Positions 59,113-64,000 of a DNA stretch of 64,000 bases are shown here, piece after piece. Origin of the DNA: Acidobacteriota bacterium (GTDB lineage: Bacteria > Acidobacteriota > Terriglobia > Terriglobales > Acidobacteriaceae); contig JAEYQK010000088.1 in assembly GCA_023410055.1 (NCBI GenBank), forward strand, positions 1 to 64,000, read 5' to 3'. The notes beneath the pieces are model-generated. The model saw only the letters and a list, made by a program, of their open reading frames with translations. It made no database searches and had not been told where the DNA came from. A program made the translations under genes and the position numbers. Each line of letters begins with the position of its first letter. Position 1 is the first letter of the stretch.

Positions 59113-59487
59113 CTAGTTGCGCCGCTTTGAGCTATGCACCCAGCTGTGCAGGCGCATGCGATCGAGCCGAGGGGACGCAACGAACTTGAGTCCAGCGCGG
59201 CCAGAGGGATCTGACCACACCACTTTTCCAAGGCTCTGCACGTTGCAATCGGTGTTCGGTAAAGAAAAGTTCAAAGAAAAGATGCATCCGGGTTGGAGCA
59301 CTTCTCCTGCCTGAATCGCCATGCCCCCGATTCCCAGGTTCAATATGAACGCCGGACCACCGAACATGGTCACGTTCACCAATTGATCGACTTCAACACG
59401 TGGAGCGCGCAGCTGCGAGTTGAGTCCCGTCATAGGAGTGGCGCCGGTCATCAAGTCGATGATAAAGCGATTTACTGAGATTCGCAA
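59113..59487 (-). CDS. PilZ-domain protein
   Basis: A 124-residue protein built as a single PilZ domain: ILNLGIGGMAIQ (D/NxSxxG-like region), LQPGCIFSLNFSLPN, VVWSDPSGRAGLKF. PilZ domains bind cyclic di-GMP, but the usual RxxxR motif is not obvious here; only separate Arg residues are near the start. The start is uncertain (TTG 59487 or ATG 59451). It may be a diverged or non-binding PilZ protein. Confidence 0.75.
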   Translation of the reverse strand: MRISVNRFIIDLMTGATPMTGLNSQLRAPRVEVDQLVNVTMFGGPAFILNLGIGGMAIQAGEVLQPGCIFSLNFSLPNTDCNVQSLGKVVWSDPSGRAGLKFVASPRLDRMRLHSWVHSSKRRN

Positions 59488-59648
59488 CCAATATCACTGG
59501 ACCATCGTAACTCGCCAGATTCCCCGGAATGACTTAAGTAAACAGGTGAAATCGAAGGACTGCGATATGATCAGCTGATCCGACTCACAAAGACGTGTAT
59601 CCGCGTGTCGGCTGACCGTCGCGCCAAGGATTTCGTCTGGAGCAGATC

Positions 59649-61574
59649 ATGCGCAACCTGTTCGTGATCGTCGCTTGCCTCTTCGTCCTCGCTCTTTCTC
59701 CAGCTTGGGCGCAGTCCGAACGCATTCTCGACTATCACAGCGATATCGAAGTCAGCGCCAACGGCGAAATGAGGGTGCGCGAAACCATACGCGTCATCGC
59801 CGCCGGAGACCAGATTAAGCGCGGAATCTACCGCGACTTTCCCACCGACTACGAAGACCGCCTTGGCAACAAATACAAGGTCGGCTTTGACGTGATCAGT
59901 GCAACGCGCGACGGCAGTCCGGAAGAATTCCGTAGCGAGCGGCGTGACAACGGCGTTCGCGTCTATCTCGGGAATAAGAATACGTATGTAGAGCCGGGCG
60001 AGCATACGTACACAATCGGTTACACGACGAACCGTCAGTTGGGGTACTTCAAGGATCACGACGAACTCTACTGGAATGTCACCGGCAACGGCTGGGTGTT
60101 CCCGATCGAAACCGCCTCCGCAACAGTGACGCTGCCATCCGGAATTCAACGATCTGAGATTCGTCCTGAAGGCTACACCGGACCGCAGGGCTCGAAAGCT
60201 CGCGATCTGCAATCACGCGTCAATCCTGATGGGACTGTCGATTTCCAGACAACTCGCGTGTTGGGCGAGCACGAAGGTCTGACGATCGTCGCGTCGTTTC
60301 CCAAGGGATACGTGGCAGAGCCGAGGGCCAGCGACAAGGCAGGGTATTTCCTGAAAGACAACGCGCAGGCTCTGGTTGGCTTAATTGGACTTGCGGTCGT
60401 GCTCGGCTACTACCTGTTCGTCTGGTTCGCCGTCGGCAAAGACCCCGAGCGCGGAACCATCATGGTGACCTATGAGCCACCGGCAGGCTTGTCACCCGCA
60501 GGCCTTCGCTACCTCATGCGAATGGGATTCGACCAGAAGACATTTGCGTCGGCAGTGCTGGACATGGCCGTGCGCGGCTATCTCACCATCACGGACGACG
60601 ACGGCACATACGTCCTGCAACGCACCAAAGCGAACGAAACAGTGCTGTTGCCGGATGAACGCGTCATTGCCGCGAAGCTCTTCGATGACCGCGACCACAT
60701 CAGACTCGATAACAAGTACCGCATGCAGCTCAGCGGCGCAATGAAAGACCTGGGAAAGTCGCTTTCAAAGACTGAAGAGAAGATCTACTTCGTCACCAAC
60801 CGCGGCAGCTTTCTCTTCGGGTTAGCGATAAGCCTGATCGTAGCGTTGTTGCTCTACGGCACGGCAGAGGGTCAGTACAAGTTCGTCGGCGGTTTCATGA
60901 CCGTCTGGCTGACCGGTTGGACTTTTGGCGTTTATGCCCTCATATCGCAAATAGTTACTCTCTGGAAAGCCCCGGCACAGAACGGACTTCCCGCCGCCGC
61001 CACCAAAGCCGGTGCAGGCGGGATGATGATTTTTGCCATCCCCTTCGTTGCCGGCGAGATCTTCGGACTGACAATGTTCGCCAAGGCCGTGTCCGTACCC
61101 GGGGCACTCGCTATCGCCGGACTTGCGGGAATGGCAGTCCTCTTTCATCACCTGCTGAAAGCCCCGACCCGCCTCGGTCGCAAGATGATGGACCAGGTCG
61201 AGGGCTTCAAAATGTTCTTGAGCGCAGTCGAAGGTGACCGGTTGAACCGGATGAATCCGCCGGACAAGACGCCTGCGCTCTTCGAGAAGTATCTTCCGTA
61301 CGCACTCGCGCTTGATGTCGAGCAGGCCTGGGCCGACCAGTTCGCCAGCGTTCTGGCGCAAGCAGCCAGAGAGTCCGGCGGTACCTACTCGCCAGTGTGG
61401 TTCACGGGCGGAACACTTGCCGGATTGGCTGCGGGCGACTTCGCGTCATCGTTTGCGGGCAGCTTCTCCAGCGCGATTGCCGCATCGGCCAGCGCTCCCG
61501 GCAGCAGTTCGGGCAGCGGCGGCGGAGGATCTTCAGGCGGAGGGGGTGGCGGGGGAGGCGGCGGAGGCTGGTAA
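59649..61574 (+). CDS. DUF2207-domain membrane protein with a Gly-rich tail
   Basis: A 641-residue protein. A signal peptide ends near PAWAQ. DUF2207 (about 25-230) starts with YHSDIEVSANGEMRVRETI (key part SANGEMRVRETI). Membrane segments follow at about 237-258, 390-425 and 455-505. The C-terminus is a Ser/Ala stretch ending in a run of Gly and a final Trp. The Gly tail resembles that of other DUF2207 proteins. Location: inner membrane; function unknown. Confidence 0.85.
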   Translation: MRNLFVIVACLFVLALSPAWAQSERILDYHSDIEVSANGEMRVRETIRVIAAGDQIKRGIYRDFPTDYEDRLGNKYKVGFDVISATRDGSPEEFRSERRDNGVRVYLGNKNTYVEPGEHTYTIGYTTNRQLGYFKDHDELYWNVTGNGWVFPIETASATVTLPSGIQRSEIRPEGYTGPQGSKARDLQSRVNPDGTVDFQTTRVLGEHEGLTIVASFPKGYVAEPRASDKAGYFLKDNAQALVGLIGLAVVLGYYLFVWFAVGKDPERGTIMVTYEPPAGLSPAGLRYLMRMGFDQKTFASAVLDMAVRGYLTITDDDGTYVLQRTKANETVLLPDERVIAAKLFDDRDHIRLDNKYRMQLSGAMKDLGKSLSKTEEKIYFVTNRGSFLFGLAISLIVALLLYGTAEGQYKFVGGFMTVWLTGWTFGVYALISQIVTLWKAPAQNGLPAAATKAGAGGMMIFAIPFVAGEIFGLTMFAKAVSVPGALAIAGLAGMAVLFHHLLKAPTRLGRKMMDQVEGFKMFLSAVEGDRLNRMNPPDKTPALFEKYLPYALALDVEQAWADQFASVLAQAARESGGTYSPVWFTGGTLAGLAAGDFASSFAGSFSSAIAASASAPGSSSGSGGGGSSGGGGGGGGGGGW

Positions 61575-61698
61575 GAACATCGGGGGGTTGCGTGATCGGG
61601 TGATCGGGTGATTTGAAAACCCAAAACCGTTCAACGCAAAGGACGCTAAGGACTCGAAGGGAGAGCAAGGACGGGCTGTCCGGTCACCACACGATACC

Positions 61699-61735
61699 GT
61701 GGCCTGTTCAAGCCTGTTATTGGCTTGAGTGGGTT
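61699..61735. repeat. CTCAAGCC/GGCTTGA palindrome family, copy 3 (reversed, diverged)
   Basis: GTGGCCTGTTCAAGCC, then GGCTTGAGTGGGTT. It is the reverse of the copies at 16231 and 26068 with several changes. Confidence 0.55.
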
Positions 61736-61802
61736 CCTATTGCCCAAGGATAGTATGCGGCCCGGCTTCTTCTTTGATCAGCATGGCCGGAATGGTACCA
61801 GA

Positions 61803-61931
61803 CTACTCGAAGGCACGATAGTTGTCCGAGCACTTGAGCGTGCAGACTAGCCAGTTCAGCGGGTGAGGGTCAGAGTCGCGTTTCAACCCGATCTGATCTC
61901 TCGCATCGAGAATTTCATCTCCGGCTTCCAC
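61803..61931 (-). CDS. Possible small protein or gene fragment (42 codons)
   Basis: GTG 61931 to TAG 61803 reads as a polar, well-mixed 42-residue sequence (GDEILDARDQIG, then HPLNWLVCTLKCSDNYRAFE). An in-frame stop lies just upstream and no ribosome site is visible. The non-random look (Trp, a Cys pair, few rare residues) suggests a real small protein or the end of a broken gene. Confidence 0.25.
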   Translation of the reverse strand: MEAGDEILDARDQIGLKRDSDPHPLNWLVCTLKCSDNYRAFE

Positions 61932-61997
61932 GACAATTCAGAGTACAATGGGTCGCCGATTTTTTCGTGCTAATTCATCTCTTCAGCGGAACGGGAC

Positions 61998-64000
61998 ATG
62001 CGACTCGTTACAATTTCTTTGGTCTTCTTATCTCTCGGACTCGCCTCGATCTCTGCCACAGCACAGTCCACTTGCCCTCAATTGCCGAAGCTGGAACGTT
62101 CGCAAAGAGCGAACATCTTTTCAGAGCAGCAGGAAGTTGAGCTTGGTGAGATTGTTGCCCAACCGATGGCGCAGAGCCTGCGTATCATCGAGGACCCGGA
62201 ACTGGTGGATCCGCTGCGTCGCATCGGTGAGAGGATCGTCCGCCAGATGCCACCTTCTGGCCTAAAGTTCCGCTTCTATCTCGTTGACGATCCTGACGCG
62301 AATGCCTTCGCACTGCCCGGCGGACGCGTCTACGTGACTCGGAAATTGATTGCTTCCACAAAGACCGAGGACGAACTTGCCGGCGTGGTCGCCCACGAAA
62401 TGGGCCATCAGCTCAATCACGATAGCGCAGTTACGATCACGAAGTATTTCAAGGTCCTCATCAATGTGACATCGGTAGGGGATCGCGAGGACATCGAGAA
62501 CAAATATCACCACTTGCTCGACAGTTATCGCAAGCACGAGGCTCGGATCGAAGTCGATATGGACAAGGCCCAGCTCGGCGCCGATGAGCTGGCCGTATTC
62601 GCGACGGCACGGGCAGGCTACGATCCCAAGGGCGTGGTGGAGTTCTGGGATCGCTTCACGGAACGCAAAGGACGCAAGGGAGGATGGCTCTCCGATGTTT
62701 TCAGTTCTCCTGCTCCCGAAACGAAACGACTGCGCGAGTTCGCTCACGTCGCATCTGGGTTGCCGCGGTCGTGCGTCGAGGCTGTGCAGCCGACATCACA
62801 GGCCGACTACGACAAGTGGAAAAATGCTCTTCTGCATTTCTCAGGTTTTGGAAAACAGGAATCAGTGCCAGGGTTGGCGACCAAGAAGCCACTCGATCCT
62901 CCGCTCCGCGGCGAACTGAAGCACTTCCGGTTCAGCCCGGATGGCCGTCTTCTGCTGGCGCAGGACGATACAAACGTCTTCGTGCTTCAACGAGAGCCAT
63001 TGCAGTTCCTGTTCCGAATCGATGCACCTAACAGCGAACCGGCCCACTTCACTCCTGATTCGCAGTTTGTCGTGTTCAACAACGAAGCCTTGCGCGTGTA
63101 CAAGTGGAGCGTGGCTGAAAAGCGGGAAGTGAACGTCAACGATGTGTACGTATTCCGGGGCTGCCTGCGAACCCTGCTGTCACCCGACGGTTCTGTGTTG
63201 GCTTGCTTCAAGCCTGATGCGGATGAATTTCTTCCGATTGGAATACGCCTGATCGATGTCGCGACGGACCAGGTCATCTTCGATAAGAAGAACTTCCTCG
63301 ACGCGTCGGTCAACGACGGGCGGGGATGGGCTGTGTACAAGTACCTGATCTTAAAAGGTGGCCCTGCCTTCACCATGGATTTCTCGAGTGACGGACGCTA
63401 CTTCCTGGCGGGCATATCACATTTCACCTTCGGTTACGACCTAAAGGAAAAGCAGGAGCTGAAGTTGCCGGGATCGCTGAAGACGATCATGGAGACCGCC
63501 TTTGCGTTCATGGGACCGGATCGCGTCCTGGGCGTCGATGGCGATCAAGGTTACGATTCGAAGATCGTTCGAATTCCGTCCGGTGAGGTGATCCAGTCAG
63601 GGCTTCATATCGGGCCATTGGCAATTCAGGCTCCCAGCGCTGGCGAGTTTGCGATCGTCCGTCCGCTGATCGAGACTCCCGCCGGACTGATGGACTTGAA
63701 GCTGAACAAGATCTTTCTAGCGAGTAAGACCGATGCGCTGGACGTTTACGACGGTACGTGGGTTAGCGAGCGCAGCACCGGGGAAGTAGCGCTGTACCGG
63801 AGACCTCAAACGACTCCGATCGCGGCGACGACACTGCCCCGCGCGCCGCTCGGATCAACACTCGCCACCGTCTTCTCGCCCGACCTTTCGATGCTTGCTG
63901 TCAGCGATCGCAGCCGCGGCAGAATATGGGACTTGAGCGGCACAGGTACATGGGGTCTTGCAGCGTTCCGCGGGACATGGCTCGAACGAAACGGTGCATT
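61998..64000 (+). CDS. Exported M48-type metalloprotease with a beta-propeller-like region (3' end cut)
   Basis: The open frame starts at ATG 61998 and runs off the window after 667 codons. A signal peptide ends near ATAQS. The peptidase domain (about 40-250) has HEMGH at 133-137, preceded by ANAFALPGGRVYVT, the typical M48 pattern. From about 310 the sequence resembles WD40/propeller strands (FRFSPDGRLLLAQD, FSSDGRYFLAGIS, FSPDLSMLAVSD). Such M48-repeat proteins act in the periplasm on misfolded or outer-membrane proteins. The end is missing. Confidence 0.88.
   Translation, partial: MRLVTISLVFLSLGLASISATAQSTCPQLPKLERSQRANIFSEQQEVELGEIVAQPMAQSLRIIEDPELVDPLRRIGERIVRQMPPSGLKFRFYLVDDPDANAFALPGGRVYVTRKLIASTKTEDELAGVVAHEMGHQLNHDSAVTITKYFKVLINVTSVGDREDIENKYHHLLDSYRKHEARIEVDMDKAQLGADELAVFATARAGYDPKGVVEFWDRFTERKGRKGGWLSDVFSSPAPETKRLREFAHVASGLPRSCVEAVQPTSQADYDKWKNALLHFSGFGKQESVPGLATKKPLDPPLRGELKHFRFSPDGRLLLAQDDTNVFVLQREPLQFLFRIDAPNSEPAHFTPDSQFVVFNNEALRVYKWSVAEKREVNVNDVYVFRGCLRTLLSPDGSVLACFKPDADEFLPIGIRLIDVATDQVIFDKKNFLDASVNDGRGWAVYKYLILKGGPAFTMDFSSDGRYFLAGISHFTFGYDLKEKQELKLPGSLKTIMETAFAFMGPDRVLGVDGDQGYDSKIVRIPSGEVIQSGLHIGPLAIQAPSAGEFAIVRPLIETPAGLMDLKLNKIFLASKTDALDVYDGTWVSERSTGEVALYRRPQTTPIAATTLPRAPLGSTLATVFSPDLSMLAVSDRSRGRIWDLSGTGTWGLAAFRGTWLERNGA

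Larger units (their letters stand above)
61575..61997. other. Intergenic region with repeats and a small reading frame
   Basis: These 423 bases hold a CCCGAT-type repeat (61591-61613, reversed), a common GCAAAGGACGCTAAGGA-type stretch, the CTCAAGCC palindrome in reverse (61699-61735) and a 42-codon frame on the minus strand (61803-61931). The promoter of the M48 gene should lie near the right end. Confidence 0.5.

Overview
The window looks like the chromosome of an Acidobacteriota bacterium, most likely class Terriglobia and Koribacter-like. This is inferred from a VWFA-related protein of the acidobacterial type (56559-58319), LPS-core genes of a diderm, a DUF3857 protein, GH127 and GH8 hemicellulases, and many short GC-rich palindromes scattered between and inside genes. 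No rRNA, tRNA, CRISPR array, prophage or defence island was found. The left edge cuts an IS110-family transposase just after its start. The right edge cuts an M48 metalloprotease gene.

Layout. 0-9 kb: IS110 5' end, a PLP trans-sulfuration enzyme, an isoaspartyl peptidase/asparaginase, an NfnAB-type ferredoxin/NAD(P) oxidoreductase pair, secreted proteins, a DUF1570-type peptidase with TPR-like repeats, and a membrane-anchored GcvH-like protein. 9-16 kb: a thioredoxin-like protein, then a hemicellulose locus (GH127, an anchored protein with a dockerin-like EF-hand pair, GH8). 16-25 kb: a three-gene ABC-2 operon, a transglutaminase-like DUF3857 protein, a fused remnant of a cytochrome c and a fur gene, a DUF362 ferredoxin protein and an FkbM methyltransferase. 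25-31 kb: an RsbRD-N-like protein, then an operon for an acyl-CoA transferase and a 2-oxoacid:ferredoxin oxidoreductase whose beta and gamma subunits are fused. 31-41 kb: PBP4-type DacB, glycine-zipper lipoprotein, alpha/beta hydrolase, a large malate synthase-like protein and a second ABC-2 exporter. 41-46 kb: an LPS-core operon (rfaE2, heptosyltransferase, isoprenylcysteine-methyltransferase-like, DUF3108), an MBL-fold hydrolase and a deoxynucleoside kinase. 46-53 kb: small accessory genes, panB-panC, M28 peptidase, 3-methyladenine glycosylase, a second glycine-zipper protein and a peroxiredoxin. 53-64 kb: secreted or envelope proteins, a polysaccharide deacetylase, a possible structured RNA, VWFA protein, YceI, PilZ, DUF2207 and M48 protease.

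How the genes work together. The 2-oxoacid:ferredoxin oxidoreductase makes acyl-CoA and reduced ferredoxin, the CoA transferase can recycle the CoA, and NfnAB can exchange ferredoxin electrons with NAD(H)/NADP(H). That suggests low-oxygen or fermentative flexibility alongside plant-polymer degradation. Sequences fitting the CRP-type half-site pattern GTGA-N6-TCAC lie upstream of nfnA and of the RsbRD-N gene, and a perfect 16-bp version lies by the candidate RNA.

The most unusual feature is the palindrome population. Members of several repeat families sit not only between genes but in frame inside four coding sequences (hypothetical 31170-31895, heptosyltransferase, 3-methyladenine glycosylase, M28 peptidase), adding short peptide inserts. 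One intragenic copy is identical over 28 bp to an intergenic copy 38 kb away. I found no clear defence or signalling system that I would call new. The in-frame palindromes, the cytochrome c/Fur junction, the anchored GcvH-like protein without the usual lipoyl lysine and the candidate terminated RNA are the best leads.
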